Positions 52,499-62,719 of a DNA stretch of 64,000 nucleotides are shown here, in pieces (positions within the stretch are counted from its first letter, which is position 1; each line of letters begins with the position of its first letter). The stretch covers positions 62,001-126,000 of the forward strand of contig NZ_PVWF01000001.1 of assembly GCF_003003995.1 (NCBI RefSeq), in the 5' to 3' direction. This stretch comes from Pleurocapsa sp. CCALA 161 (GTDB lineage: Bacteria; Cyanobacteriota; Cyanobacteriia; Cyanobacteriales; Xenococcaceae). The notes under the pieces are model-generated. The model was given only the letters and a program-made list of their open reading frames with translations, made no database searches and had not been told where the DNA came from. The translations under genes and the position numbers were made by a program.

Positions 52499-53956
52499 AT
52501 GAATATGCAACCATCATTATCTTTGACGCAGTTATCATCTAACGGTTCGGTAGATGGCACAACTTTGCTCGATTTGAGCGAACTGTTGAGTAATCTACGT
52601 GAGGCTAAGACAGAAGCAGATATTCTGCAAGCGGGAGTGAAGATTGCTTACCGAGCATTGAAATGCGATCGCGTCGTTGTCTATAGTATGCAACCAGAAT
52701 CTTACTGTAAAATCGTGGCAGAAGCTGTCACTCCTGGTTACACTCAAACTTTAGGTAGGACGCTCAAAGACCCTTGTTTTGAGGCGAGCTATATTGAAAA
52801 GTATAGTAAAGGTCGAGTCCGAGCAATTACTGATATTCATAAATCGGGGATGAATCCCTGTCATATTGAAAGCCTCGAAAAAATTGAGATTAAATCAAAC
52901 TTAGTTGTACCAATTGTCCGTCAAGATGATTCCCTGTACGGATTGCTGGTTATGCATCAATGTTCGAGAACTAGAGAATGGCAACAGTTAGACGTAGAAT
53001 TTGTTCTCCAAATTTCTAGCTGGCTGATTACAGAACTTGCGAGAAAGCATTATTATGCTAGTTTAGAGTCGCAGGTAGAAAACGCCAGGCAAGCTAGACA
53101 GCTAATCACCACAGCAACACAAAAAATTAACCAAGCCCTAACTAGTCAAGAAGTTCTTGAGCAGAGTGTATCACAGGCAAAAGAAATAATTAATTGCGAT
53201 CGCGTGGTGGTTTATGGACTACAAGCAGGAAATATGGGAGAAATTGTCGCTGAGGCAACTATTCCTGCTTTAGCTTCGATTTTGGGTAATGTCATTAAAG
53301 ATCCTTGTTTTGAATATCGTTATTTGGAGCAATATCAAAGTGGAAGGATTCGGGCAATTCCCAACATTTTTGAAGCTGGCATGAGCAATTGCTATGTTGA
53401 TAATCTTGTCAAAATAGGTGTTAGATCTAATTTGGTTGCACCGATCAATTGGGACAACGGGAAAATTTATGGTTTGCTAGTAGCTCATCAATGCTTTGAT
53501 TTTAAAGACTGGCAGCCAGACGAAATTGAAAATTTTAAAGAAATAGCTTTTCATACCGGATTGTCTTTATCCAAAGCCATCATTAAAGAACAATCTCATA
53601 CCATTGAAGCAGGACTACATCAACTAAATCACGTTAAGGACACAGTTAATTTGGCAAAATATAAGATAGAGCAGATTAAACAGCCAATGCAGGATACTGG
53701 TAAGGTTTTAGTTGAAGTCAACAATCTCAATAAGCTGTTAGAACGAGAAATCGATCAGATTAATCAAAATGCCTCGGCACAGACGAAAAAAGATACCAAG
53801 TTAATGCAAATTATTGCTCGAAAATTAATTTCAATCACCTCAAGACTCAGAGGTTCTTTAGGCATAGTTAATACTAGTGGTAATGAAGCAAGACTATTTT
53901 TAGAGGAGGCAATCGAGCATATTGATGGGAACAAATCTGATTTGGTTGATTTGTAG
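52499..53956 (+). CDS. protein with two DXCF-type cyanobacteriochrome-like GAF domains
   Basis: A 485-residue soluble protein. GAF1 (~38-180) has D-P-C-F at 91-94 and a second cysteine at 121 followed by His; GAF2 (~215-365) has D-P-C-F at 268-271 and Cys298 followed by Tyr. In both the two cysteines are 28 residues apart, as in the DXCF photosensor TePixJ. The C-terminal ~115 residues are a helical, probably coiled-coil tail with no kinase, diguanylate cyclase or chemotaxis signalling tip. Bilin binding is predicted but not shown; GAFs of this shape without pigment also exist. Confidence 0.75.
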   Translation: MNMQPSLSLTQLSSNGSVDGTTLLDLSELLSNLREAKTEADILQAGVKIAYRALKCDRVVVYSMQPESYCKIVAEAVTPGYTQTLGRTLKDPCFEASYIEKYSKGRVRAITDIHKSGMNPCHIESLEKIEIKSNLVVPIVRQDDSLYGLLVMHQCSRTREWQQLDVEFVLQISSWLITELARKHYYASLESQVENARQARQLITTATQKINQALTSQEVLEQSVSQAKEIINCDRVVVYGLQAGNMGEIVAEATIPALASILGNVIKDPCFEYRYLEQYQSGRIRAIPNIFEAGMSNCYVDNLVKIGVRSNLVAPINWDNGKIYGLLVAHQCFDFKDWQPDEIENFKEIAFHTGLSLSKAIIKEQSHTIEAGLHQLNHVKDTVNLAKYKIEQIKQPMQDTGKVLVEVNNLNKLLEREIDQINQNASAQTKKDTKLMQIIARKLISITSRLRGSLGIVNTSGNEARLFLEEAIEHIDGNKSDLVDL

Positions 53957-53977
53957 TTATAGTTAAAAATTAACAAA

Positions 53978-55360
53978 CTATTTAGCGATCGCTTTAAATC
54001 TCAATCGACTAATAATCTGGATTAAGCGGACTAAAAACAAGAGCGCGGCGATCGCCAAACCAAGAGACTGTCCGATCCATAAGCCCTTTCCTCCCATGCC
54101 GTAATTAAAGCCCAAAATATAGCCCGTAGTTAAACCAATACCCCAAAAAGCAGGAATACTCAAGAACACAGGAATTTTCGTATCCTGGAGTCCTTGGAGT
54201 GCGCCATAAATAATTTTTTGCATCCCGTCGAGGATTAGTGCCACTACTCCAATAGTTAGCATTGGCACGGCCAGTTTAATTACGGCTAAATTAGCAGGAT
54301 CGTTCAAGTCGAGATAGAGTCCGATAACTAATTGAGGAAAAATACAGATAGCGATCGCCATTCCCAAATTAAATATTAGTCCCAAGACAATGCTTAGATA
54401 AGCAGCCTGTTGAATCCCGATTAAATCTTTTTTGCCCAAAGCTTGTCCCACTCTAATAGTTGTAGCGTAGGAGATGCCCAAAGGAATCATAAAGATAATC
54501 ACAATAGTTTGTAAGACTATTTGATGAGCAGCCAAAGTTTCTGTACCCAATGCACCCATAAGATAAGTAACTACTGCAAATAGTCCTGACTCCAAAGCGA
54601 TAAAGATGCCAATGGGTGTGCCAAGCTGAATTAGCTGGCGAAAGATAGCTAATTGAAATTTACCTAGCTGTGCAAAAAGACAGTAGGTTTTAAGTCGTGG
54701 ATGTAGCATTAGATAAATCAGCAAAGTCAAAAACATACCCCAGAAAGTAATGACGCTGGCGATCGCTAAACCCGCAATTTCTAAACTAGGAAAGCCAAGT
54801 TGACCAAAAGCCAGTACATAGTTACCAACTATATTAAATATTGTCCCGCCCATAACAATAAACATCAAAGGACGAGGATGCGATAAACCAGAGATAACTC
54901 CGCGTAAAAGCATAAATCCCAAGAGCGGAAAGCAGCCCCAAACCATGATGTCTAAATAGGTGCTGGCAAGAATAACGGTAGCAGGATCTTGCCCAATCAT
55001 TAGTAACAGGCGGTCTAGATTGGCGATCGCCATGGCGATCGCCATCGTTAAAATTAAGACTAGGTAAAATCCTTGACTGGTAATCTTCGCAACTTGATGC
55101 TTCTGCTGCGCACCATCAGCCTTGGCAATCAATGGCGTGACAGCCATGACTACTGCCCCAACTATACTGGTTAGAGTCATAAAAGTAATGCTTGCCAGCC
55201 CTCCTCCAGCGAGAGTTGATGCTCCTAAACGACCCATCATTAAAGTGTCAAAAAAACCAGTAAGAGCCTGGGCTAGTTGAGCGCTAGCTAGAGGAATGGC
55301 TAAGTGGAGCAGTTTTTTACTCTCCTGATAAATTGAACTGGTTGTTAAAGTCAAAAGCAA
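53978..55360 (-). CDS. MATE-family efflux transporter
   Basis: A 460-residue membrane protein with twelve hydrophobic helices in two homologous halves, starting LHLAIPLASAQLAQALTGFFD with TLMMGRLG. Family members export cationic drugs or metabolites using Na+ or H+. The substrate is unknown. Its 3' end is 21 bp from the GAF protein stop (convergent). Confidence 0.92.
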   Translation of the reverse strand: MLLTLTTSSIYQESKKLLHLAIPLASAQLAQALTGFFDTLMMGRLGASTLAGGGLASITFMTLTSIVGAVVMAVTPLIAKADGAQQKHQVAKITSQGFYLVLILTMAIAMAIANLDRLLLMIGQDPATVILASTYLDIMVWGCFPLLGFMLLRGVISGLSHPRPLMFIVMGGTIFNIVGNYVLAFGQLGFPSLEIAGLAIASVITFWGMFLTLLIYLMLHPRLKTYCLFAQLGKFQLAIFRQLIQLGTPIGIFIALESGLFAVVTYLMGALGTETLAAHQIVLQTIVIIFMIPLGISYATTIRVGQALGKKDLIGIQQAAYLSIVLGLIFNLGMAIAICIFPQLVIGLYLDLNDPANLAVIKLAVPMLTIGVVALILDGMQKIIYGALQGLQDTKIPVFLSIPAFWGIGLTTGYILGFNYGMGGKGLWIGQSLGLAIAALLFLVRLIQIISRLRFKAIAK

Positions 55361-55573
55361 AGCTACGCTGTTCTAATATTAAAAGTATGATTGCCAATCA
55401 CATCAACTTAGTATAGATGGCTTAAAATACAATTTTCATCTATTCCCTAATCTCCCTACTTATCTTATCTATAGACAAAATCTATTGTGCTTATCGTATT
55501 CATTGTATTTTCTGAACCAACCTAAAAAAACTATAATAATCAGGCAAGATTTAACAATGCTGGAGAAACTCTT

Positions 55574-56569
55574 ATGGCGCGGATGTATTACGACGAGGAT
55601 GCCAATCTAGATCTATTAAAAGATAAAACGGTAGCAATTATTGGTTATGGTTCTCAAGGACACGCTCACGCACTTAACCTCAAAGATAGCGGTGTTAATG
55701 TCATTGTTGGTTTATATCCTGGCAGTAAATCAAAAGCCACCGCAGAAGCAGACGGGCTAACAGTTCATTCTGTAGAAGATGCAGCCAAAGCAGCAGATCT
55801 AATTATGATTCTGCTACCAGATGAAGTCCAAAGACAAGTTTATACTCAACAGATTGCCCCACATCTTAGTGATGGTAAAATCTTAGCCTTTGCTCACGGG
55901 TTTAATATTCACTTCGGGCAAATTCTGCCTCCTCAAGGTGTAGACGTAATGATGGTCGCTCCCAAAGGGCCAGGACATCTAGTTAGACGTACCTATACTC
56001 AAGGACAGGGTGTACCTTGCTTATTTGCCGTGTATCAAGATGCTACAGGTCAGGCACGCGATCGCGCCATGGCATATGCTAAAGGTGTCGGTGGTACTAG
56101 AGCAGGTATTTTAGAAACTTCCTTTAGAGAAGAAACTGAAACTGATTTATTTGGGGAACAGGCCGTACTTTGTGGCGGTTTAAGTGCCTTAATCAAGACA
56201 GGGTTTGAAACTTTGGTAGAAGCTGGTTATCAGCCAGAACTAGCTTATTTTGAATGTCTGCACGAAGTTAAGCTAATTGTCGATCTAATTGTGGAAGGCG
56301 GTTTGGCTAAAATGCGCGACAGTATTTCCACTACAGCAGAATACGGCGACTATACTCGTGGTCCGAGAATCGTCAATGAACAAACCCGCGCTGAAATGCG
56401 TAAAATTCTGCGAGAAATTCAGCAAGGAGATTTCGCTCGCGACTTTATTTTAGAAAATCAAGCTGGGAAACCAGGCTTTACAGCAACTCGCCGTTTAGAA
56501 GCAGAGCATCCCATTGAAGAAGTGGGCAAAGATGTTCGCGCTCACTTTAGTTGGTTGAAAAACAATTAA
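55574..56569 (+). CDS. ilvC: ketol-acid reductoisomerase (class I)
   Basis: NADPH-dependent enzyme of valine and isoleucine synthesis; 331 residues is the class I length. The nucleotide loop [13 protein letters not shown] (~24-36), [11 protein letters not shown] (~130) and [16 protein letters not shown] (~189) are conserved; the last carries metal-binding acidic residues. ATG with GGAG-containing leader. No ilvB/N adjacent. Confidence 0.97.
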   Translation: MARMYYDEDANLDLLKDKTVAIIGYGSQGHAHALNLKDSGVNVIVGLYPGSKSKATAEADGLTVHSVEDAAKAADLIMILLPDEVQRQVYTQQIAPHLSDGKILAFAHGFNIHFGQILPPQGVDVMMVAPKGPGHLVRRTYTQGQGVPCLFAVYQDATGQARDRAMAYAKGVGGTRAGILETSFREETETDLFGEQAVLCGGLSALIKTGFETLVEAGYQPELAYFECLHEVKLIVDLIVEGGLAKMRDSISTTAEYGDYTRGPRIVNEQTRAEMRKILREIQQGDFARDFILENQAGKPGFTATRRLEAEHPIEEVGKDVRAHFSWLKNN

Positions 56570-56700
56570 GCTGGATTTTCAACGTTGCTCAATCTGTTTT
56601 TGCTCAATGGTAAGATTTCTAGATTGAAGACTCGGCGATCGCAATCTGCTATGATCGAACCAAGATAGATTTGTCTTTGTAAATTTAGCTATTGAGCGAG

Positions 56701-56937
56701 ATGGAATGTGCAATTATTAGTCGTGCAGGACAAGTCTTGGCTAGAGGAAAACTAATTCTCCAAGCAGGAACAGACGGCACTCGCTTAAATTTAGAAACTA
56801 GAGGTGGCAAGCTAATTGAAGGTGGTTTGGTTGGCGAAGATGGAGATTTGGGTGCAGCCAGCGCAGTCTTATTTGAAAACTGCTTTGCAACCTGGCGGAT
56901 GACGGGGTTAACTCTCCAAGTAGTTATTAGCTCTTAG
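56701..56937 (+). CDS. small hypothetical protein
   Basis: A 78-residue frame beginning MECAIISRAGQVLARGKLIL and rich in Gly, Leu and Ala. The pattern of short hydrophobic strands (AIISRAG, LARGKLIL, LTLQVVIS) suggests a small beta fold. No family is recognised. It lies 131 bp after ilvC in the same direction. A TTG three codons upstream is an alternative start. Confidence 0.45.
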   Translation: MECAIISRAGQVLARGKLILQAGTDGTRLNLETRGGKLIEGGLVGEDGDLGAASAVLFENCFATWRMTGLTLQVVISS

Positions 56938-56983
56938 AACAACTCAACTAAAGAGTAACAAGTAATATAAGTAATAAGTAACG

Positions 56984-57072
56984 AGTCCTAAAGGACAAAG
57001 GCTTGCCCTAAAGGGTACCGCTGCGCATAAGCTGTATGTAGCTTCGAGACCGTAGGGAATCCTTTAGGGCAA
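56984..57072. repeat. palindromic repeats of the CCTAAAGG family
   Basis: GTCCTAAAGGAC (56985-56996) and a 12-base inverted pair TTGCCCTAAAGG (57003-57014) and CCTTTAGGGCAA (57061-57072) bracket a GCTGCGCATAAGC motif. The same elements make up the island at 46.7-46.9 kb, and a shorter copy lies near 15597. Confidence 0.8.
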
Positions 57073-57191
57073 ATATTAGTTATTCTGATTTCATCACCAA
57101 ATTTTTACGCAGAAATTAAACATTACCTTTGCCAAGCGGATTTAGTATGACTTTTAACTTCTGACTTCCATTACAGATAAACCTGCGGAAA

Positions 57192-58388
57192 TTAATTGTA
57201 ATGACTAGAGGCTGCAACTACCTTAGTTAAACCCTTAATTAAGCGCTCAATTCCTTCTTTAGCCGTAGATAGTGACAGGCTACCATAAGCTACCCGCAGA
57301 TAACAGCCCTGCTTCATGCCAAAAGTACTCCCAGGAATTACCGCCACCCGATCTTGCTCAATGAGCCGTTTGACCAGTTCAAAATCATTAAGATCTGTGT
57401 TGATTTTAAGGAAAAAATAAAATGCGCCAGTGGCAGGAGCGATCGCACAAATATTTTTAATTGACTGTAATTGCTCGACGACAACTGTACGTACTTGAGC
57501 AATCTCGATTAGATGTTGCTGACAATAACTTTTGCCTGTCTTTAATGCGCCTATTGCTGCATATTGAGAGACGACGGGAGGACAGATCAGGTTAGTATCC
57601 TGTATTTTTTTGATCGGCAGCAAAAGATGCTGCGGAATAACCTGATAGCCAATGCGCCAGCCAGCAAAACCATAAGCTTTGGAAAGACTAAACAGAGAAA
57701 TTGTATGAGCTGCACTATGGGCAAAACTTCCAGGTGAAATATGCTCAACACCTTCATAGGTAAAGTATTCATAGGCTTCATCGCTAATATGATAGATACC
57801 ACGATCCCGACACAGATCGTTGACTGCCTGGAGGCTTGCTCGAGAATAAACTGCTCCTGTTGGATTATTGGGGGAAATAGTCACAATCGCTTTGGTTTTA
57901 GCGGTAATTCCTTGGGCGATCGCCTGAAGATCTAACTGGTAATTGCGATCCGTATTAACCAACACGGGATGACAGTTGGCCATGGTAATTGCCATTTCAT
58001 GATTAAAGTAATAGGGAGTATTGAGGATAATCTCATCTCCTGCCTGAGTAATCGCCAAAATAGCGTTGAGAAAACCCATATTGCTACCTGCGGTGACCAC
58101 AATGTCGTTTTGCTCGGTAATTTCAATTTGATTATCGAGAGCCAGTTTTTGGGCGATCGCGCTTATTAATGGTTCAATCCCTGTTACGGCTTGATAGAGA
58201 TGATTGCTGGGCTGAGCTAAAAAAGTTTGCAGTGAGGCGATCGCCTGGGGTGGAGGGGGATAATTAACTACCCCCTGTCCTAAAGAGATCGTTCCAGGAT
58301 GATTACGAATTAGTTCACCCACCACAGGAATTAGAGGTAGCTGTACCCAATCCATGCGCGAGTTAAAATTATTGGTAGTTGCTGTCAT
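57192..58388 (-). CDS. class I/II pyridoxal-phosphate aminotransferase
   Basis: A 398-residue aspartate-aminotransferase-fold enzyme. The PLP lysine is in SLFSLSKAYGFAGWRIGY; ISPNNPTGAVYSR and DEAYEYF are conserved. ATG 58388 (MTATTNNFNSRMDWVQ) is preferred: family homology begins at RMDWVQLPLIPVVGELI, while a longer frame starts at 58436. The specific amino-acid substrate is not readable. No pathway genes adjoin it. Confidence 0.9.
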   Translation of the reverse strand: MTATTNNFNSRMDWVQLPLIPVVGELIRNHPGTISLGQGVVNYPPPPQAIASLQTFLAQPSNHLYQAVTGIEPLISAIAQKLALDNQIEITEQNDIVVTAGSNMGFLNAILAITQAGDEIILNTPYYFNHEMAITMANCHPVLVNTDRNYQLDLQAIAQGITAKTKAIVTISPNNPTGAVYSRASLQAVNDLCRDRGIYHISDEAYEYFTYEGVEHISPGSFAHSAAHTISLFSLSKAYGFAGWRIGYQVIPQHLLLPIKKIQDTNLICPPVVSQYAAIGALKTGKSYCQQHLIEIAQVRTVVVEQLQSIKNICAIAPATGAFYFFLKINTDLNDFELVKRLIEQDRVAVIPGSTFGMKQGCYLRVAYGSLSLSTAKEGIERLIKGLTKVVAASSHYN

Positions 58389-58682
58389 TGAGCTTATCTG
58401 TATTTCTAGCTTATTGGAGTGAAAAAGAACTACCATGCTAATAGTCCCTAGACTATAAAGTCAGTACTCTTATACTAAATTAGTCGCCTAATCCAAATTC
58501 TATTAGGCTTTCTAGCAATCCTGGCAGTGCTTTCGTGTCTATGTTTTTAACTGTTAATTCAGTGGCAATTAACCAAGTGGGGAAATCTTCCTCAGTTTTT
58601 TGGTCGATAAGTCGCTACTATTTAGATTAGTTAATCATAGTTAACCAGATAACATAATAATTAATTTTTTGTCATAAACTCT

Positions 58683-60470
58683 GTGTCTCCTGCTTTTCCC
58701 AATCAAAATTCAACAGATTACGGTTCAAGTAAGTCAGATCAACCATTGTCAATAGCAGTTACGCCCCAGCCCAGCGAGCAAAAACTGGTCGTGCCAACTT
58801 CTGGTAAGTCCTATCGCTGGAATCGTCCCAAGTACTCGCGGAATCGTCGCCGCTTCGACATTTGGGTGTTTGCATTTGCGTTTTTATTTAGCAACTGGCG
58901 CAATGGTCGCAAATGGACTTACCCAGGCGGATTTACCCCTGAAAAACAAGCAGCAAGACGCAGATCTCAAGCAATTTGGATTCGGGAGACTTTTCTGGAT
59001 CTAGGTCCTACTTTTATTAAGCTAGGTCAGTTGTTTTCCACACGTGCCGATCTTTTTCCTCTAGAGTACGTAGAAGAATTATCCAAGCTTCAAGATCGAG
59101 TTCCCGCCTTCGATTATGAGCAGGTCAAAGAAACTATTGAATCTGACTTTGCCAAACCAATTGATAAGCTCTTTTCAAGCTTCGATCCAATTCCTTTGGC
59201 AGCGGCTAGCTTAGGACAAGTACACCGAGCCAAGCTATTCAATGGTGAAGACATAGTTGTTAAAGTACAGCGACCAGGATTAAAACAGCTTTTTACCATC
59301 GATCTGGCTATATTACGTCAGATTGCCCGTTATTTCGATAATCATCCTAAATGGGGTGAAAACCGCGATTGGATCGGTATTTACGATGAGTGCTGTCGAA
59401 TTTTGTGGGAAGAAACCGATTATCTTCTAGAAGGACGTAATGCCGATACTTTTCGGCGCAATTTTCGCGGTGAAGATTGGGTCTGTGTCCCCAGAGTTTA
59501 CTGGAAGTATGCTTCCCCTAGAGTACTTGCTTTAGAATATCTGCCTGGCATTAAAATCAGTCATTATGAAGCAATTGAAGCTGCTGGTCTAGACCGCAAG
59601 CTCTTGGCGCAGTTAGGGGCAAGAGCTTATTTACAGCAAATTCTTGGTGGAGGCTTTTTTCATGCCGATCCTCATCCAGGAAATCTTGCTGTTAACGCCG
59701 ATGGCGCACTTATTTTCTACGACTTTGGCATGATGGGGAAAATTGAAAGCAACATTAGAGAAGGTCTAATGGATACCTTAGTTGGGATAGCCCAAAAAAA
59801 TTCTGACAAGGTAGTCAATTCTCTAATCAATTTAGGAGCATTAGTACCCACAGGGGATATGAGTTCGGTACGGCGTTCAATTCAGTTTATGCTGGATAAC
59901 TTTATGGACAAGCCGTTTGAAGAACAGTCGGTAGATGCAATTAGTGAAGATCTTTATGAAATTGCTTACGGACAACCATTTCGTTTTCCCGCCACCTTTA
60001 CCTTTGTAATGCGAGCCTTTTCTACTTTAGAAGGTGTCGGTAAAGGTTTGGACCCCGAATTTAACTTTATGGAAGTAGCTCAACCTTATGCAATGAGGCT
60101 TATGACTAATAGCAATGGCTCGAATGGCGGCACTATTTTTGATGAATTAGGCAGACAAGCAGCTCAAGTGGGAAGCGCAGCCTGGGGACTACCTGGACGA
60201 ATCGAAGATACAATAGATAAGTTGGAAAGAGGTGATTTGCGGGTTAGGGTTCGTTCCCTAGAATCAGAGCGAGTCATGCGTCGTTTAAGTGCGGTTCAGT
60301 TAGGAACAAACTATACTATTTTGTTAAGTGCTTTTTTAATTTGCGCTACTATCCTTTTGGTTAGTCAATTCAAGATCTTGGCAGCGATCGCTGCTACTAT
60401 TGCTTTAGTGCCTGGATGGGCATTATGGCGAGTACTCAGGCGTCTTGATCGGATTGACCGTATGTTTTAA
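58683..60470 (+). CDS. AarF/UbiB-family atypical kinase
   Basis: A 595-residue ABC1K protein. The family KxGQ motif is at residues 113-116 (FIKLGQLFSTRADLFP); PIAAASLGQVHRA-like A-rich loop, FHADPHPGNLAV and IFYDFGMMGKI (ATP and metal sites) follow. Two C-terminal hydrophobic helices (~545-580) anchor it to a membrane. These kinases influence quinone and isoprenoid metabolism. The start is GTG; the N-terminal ~45 residues are low complexity. Its downstream neighbour is a PP2C phosphatase. Confidence 0.93.
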   Translation: MSPAFPNQNSTDYGSSKSDQPLSIAVTPQPSEQKLVVPTSGKSYRWNRPKYSRNRRRFDIWVFAFAFLFSNWRNGRKWTYPGGFTPEKQAARRRSQAIWIRETFLDLGPTFIKLGQLFSTRADLFPLEYVEELSKLQDRVPAFDYEQVKETIESDFAKPIDKLFSSFDPIPLAAASLGQVHRAKLFNGEDIVVKVQRPGLKQLFTIDLAILRQIARYFDNHPKWGENRDWIGIYDECCRILWEETDYLLEGRNADTFRRNFRGEDWVCVPRVYWKYASPRVLALEYLPGIKISHYEAIEAAGLDRKLLAQLGARAYLQQILGGGFFHADPHPGNLAVNADGALIFYDFGMMGKIESNIREGLMDTLVGIAQKNSDKVVNSLINLGALVPTGDMSSVRRSIQFMLDNFMDKPFEEQSVDAISEDLYEIAYGQPFRFPATFTFVMRAFSTLEGVGKGLDPEFNFMEVAQPYAMRLMTNSNGSNGGTIFDELGRQAAQVGSAAWGLPGRIEDTIDKLERGDLRVRVRSLESERVMRRLSAVQLGTNYTILLSAFLICATILLVSQFKILAAIAATIALVPGWALWRVLRRLDRIDRMF

Positions 60471-60659
60471 ACAGATATTATGGGTTGAATCGTACATAGT
60501 ACATAATAGTGGTGTTCAGCGGTTACTGAAAATTCGTCGTCTTCAGACCAAGCAATCTTTGACCACTTTCCGCCGTCAACCACAAGTTCAGCTTTTTCAA
60601 GGCAAGGAACGGTTGACTTTATCTTTGATTTTTAGCATCCAGACTAATATTTATAGTTT

Positions 60660-61385
60660 ATGAAACGTCAATTTATCGGTCTTACAGACACAGGTATTGT
60701 AAGAACAGCCAACCAAGATAATTATTTTGTTGATGATGAGCTGGGGCGTTTTTTTATTGTCGCTGACGGTATGGGCGGTCATGCTGGAGGTGAACAAGCC
60801 AGCAGAATTGCCACAGAAATAATTTATGCCTATCTGCAAGAGAATTGGGATTCCCCTGTTGAATCAGACGTACTGCTAAAAGAAGCGGTAAATAAAGCCA
60901 ATCAAGGCATTATCCAAGATCAACAAAATCATCCTGAAAGGGGAGACATGGGTACTACAATTGTAGTGCTAATATTTCGAGATGAGCAACCACTGTGCGC
61001 TCACGTTGGCGATTCTCGTCTATACCGTCTACGAGGCTCACATCTAGAGCAGATTACCGACGATCATACCTGGGTGGGGATGGCTCTCAAAAAAGGAGAA
61101 ATTGATGCGGAACAGGCAAAATTTCATCCCTGGAGACATGTTTTATCTCAATGTTTAGGACGAGAAGATTTACAGCACATTGAAATTCAAAAATTTGAGG
61201 TGCGAGCTGGCGATCGCCTGTTAATTTGTAGTGACGGTTTAACCGAAGAAGTGACCGATGGACAAATTGAAACTGCTTTGACTAACCTGCAATCTTGTCA
61301 AGCAACAGCTCAAGAGCTAATTGATGCAGCCAAGGCAGCAGGAGGGTCTGATAACATCACTATCGTTATCGTCGAACAAGAATAA
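60660..61385 (+). CDS. PP2C-type Ser/Thr protein phosphatase
   Basis: A 241-residue PPM-family phosphatase. Metal-binding aspartates are in VADGMGGHAGGEQAS (~35-50), a second in ICSDGLTEE, and the last in GGSDNITIVIV. NAR-like and RLRGSHLEQIT motifs match the bacterial Stp/PphA group. No regulatory domain is attached. The gene is 189 bp downstream of the AarF kinase gene in the same direction. Confidence 0.93.
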   Translation: MKRQFIGLTDTGIVRTANQDNYFVDDELGRFFIVADGMGGHAGGEQASRIATEIIYAYLQENWDSPVESDVLLKEAVNKANQGIIQDQQNHPERGDMGTTIVVLIFRDEQPLCAHVGDSRLYRLRGSHLEQITDDHTWVGMALKKGEIDAEQAKFHPWRHVLSQCLGREDLQHIEIQKFEVRAGDRLLICSDGLTEEVTDGQIETALTNLQSCQATAQELIDAAKAAGGSDNITIVIVEQE

Positions 61386-61438
61386 TCAGAATCATCGTTT
61401 TAGCCCAGCTAGGCGATCGCCATTAAAACTAAATGTAA

Positions 61439-62617
61439 ATGCTTGCTGAAATTAAAGATATTGCCCAAAAATTTACCCCCAGATTAATTGAAATTCGTCG
61501 TCATCTTCATGCTCATCCTGAGTTAAGTGGCAAAGAACATCAAACTTCGGCTTATATTGCCGGGGTCTTATCCTCCTGTGGCTTAAGCGTCAAAGAAGCT
61601 GTCGGTAAGACAGGAGTGGTGGGGGAGCTAGTGGGTAAGGGAAGCGATCGCCGAACCTTGGCAATTCGTACCGATATGGATGCCCTGCCAATTCAAGAAC
61701 ATCTTGAGCTAGATTTTGCCTCGGCTAATCCTGGAATTATGCACGCCTGTGGGCATGATGTTCATGCCACCTTGGGTATGGGGACAGCAATGGTGCTATC
61801 TCAACTCTCGGATAGTCTGCCTGGAAATGTGCGCTTTCTATTTCAGCCAGCGGAAGAAATCGCCTTAGGGGCGAAATGGATGGTGCAGGATGGTGCTATG
61901 AATGGTGTTAATGCCATTTATGGGGTGCATGTCTTTCCCTCGATTCCTGCTCGTTGCGTGGGTATTCGCTATGGTGCTTTAACCTCCGCAGCAGATGAAT
62001 TAGAGATTCTCATTCAGGGAGAGTCAGGACACGGTGCGCGTCCTCATCAGGCGATCGATGCCATTTGGATTGCTGCCCAGGTAATTACGAGCTTACAGCA
62101 GGCAATTAGCCGTACTCAAAACCCCCTGCATCCGATTGTCTTATCATTGGGACAGATCGAGGGGGGAAGAGCGCCGAACATAATTGCCGATCGCGTGACA
62201 ATGAAGGGAACAGTGCGATCGCTTCATCCTGAAAGCTATGATAATCTACCTCAGTGGATTAACAATATAGTTCAAGGAGTATGCCAAACCTATGGTGCAA
62301 AGTGCCAGGTTGATTATCGTCGCGGAGTACCTTCTGTCCATAATGACGACACTTTAACCCAAATTATTGAATCGGCAACTCGTGAAGCCTGGGGAGACAA
62401 TAGCGTACAAATTTTACCAGAACCTTCTTTAGGCGCGGAAGATTTCTCGGTTTATCTTGATAATGTCCCTGGCTGCATGTTTCGTCTAGGGGTAGGACAC
62501 GGCAATAAAATCAACTATCCTCTTCATCATCCTAAATTTGAAGTAGACGAGGATGCAATTCTCACGGGAGTAGTAACGATGGCCTACGCTGCTTATAAAT
62601 ATTGGCAGATGGCATAA
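61439..62617 (+). CDS. M20-family metallo-amidohydrolase (hippurate/IAA-amino-acid hydrolase type)
   Basis: A 392-residue zinc/manganese-dependent amidohydrolase. HAHPELSGKE opens it; the metal ligands are in MHACGHDVHATLG (~100-112), QPAEEIALGAKWM and near the end LHHPKFEVDE. The lid domain is ~180-290. Members remove acyl groups from N-acyl amino acids; the substrate is unknown. It is 53 bp downstream of the phosphatase gene. Confidence 0.93.
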   Translation: MLAEIKDIAQKFTPRLIEIRRHLHAHPELSGKEHQTSAYIAGVLSSCGLSVKEAVGKTGVVGELVGKGSDRRTLAIRTDMDALPIQEHLELDFASANPGIMHACGHDVHATLGMGTAMVLSQLSDSLPGNVRFLFQPAEEIALGAKWMVQDGAMNGVNAIYGVHVFPSIPARCVGIRYGALTSAADELEILIQGESGHGARPHQAIDAIWIAAQVITSLQQAISRTQNPLHPIVLSLGQIEGGRAPNIIADRVTMKGTVRSLHPESYDNLPQWINNIVQGVCQTYGAKCQVDYRRGVPSVHNDDTLTQIIESATREAWGDNSVQILPEPSLGAEDFSVYLDNVPGCMFRLGVGHGNKINYPLHHPKFEVDEDAILTGVVTMAYAAYKYWQMA

Positions 62618-62719
62618 ATATATATAAAAGATCAAAGATGCGATCGCCTAATTTCTTCTCTCAAACTGAAACAAACAGTTTAGCTGAAGAAAAAAGATGG
62701 CGATCGCATTTATTATTGG

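Noticed and set aside
53640-53956. Methyl-accepting chemotaxis output on the tandem GAF protein
   Set aside because: The conserved hairpin tip of chemoreceptors is absent; only a helical tail is seen.
60445-60663. 72-codon frame between the AarF kinase and PP2C genes
   Set aside because: It overlaps the end of the kinase gene, has a basic, low-complexity translation and no ribosome-binding site; most likely non-coding.
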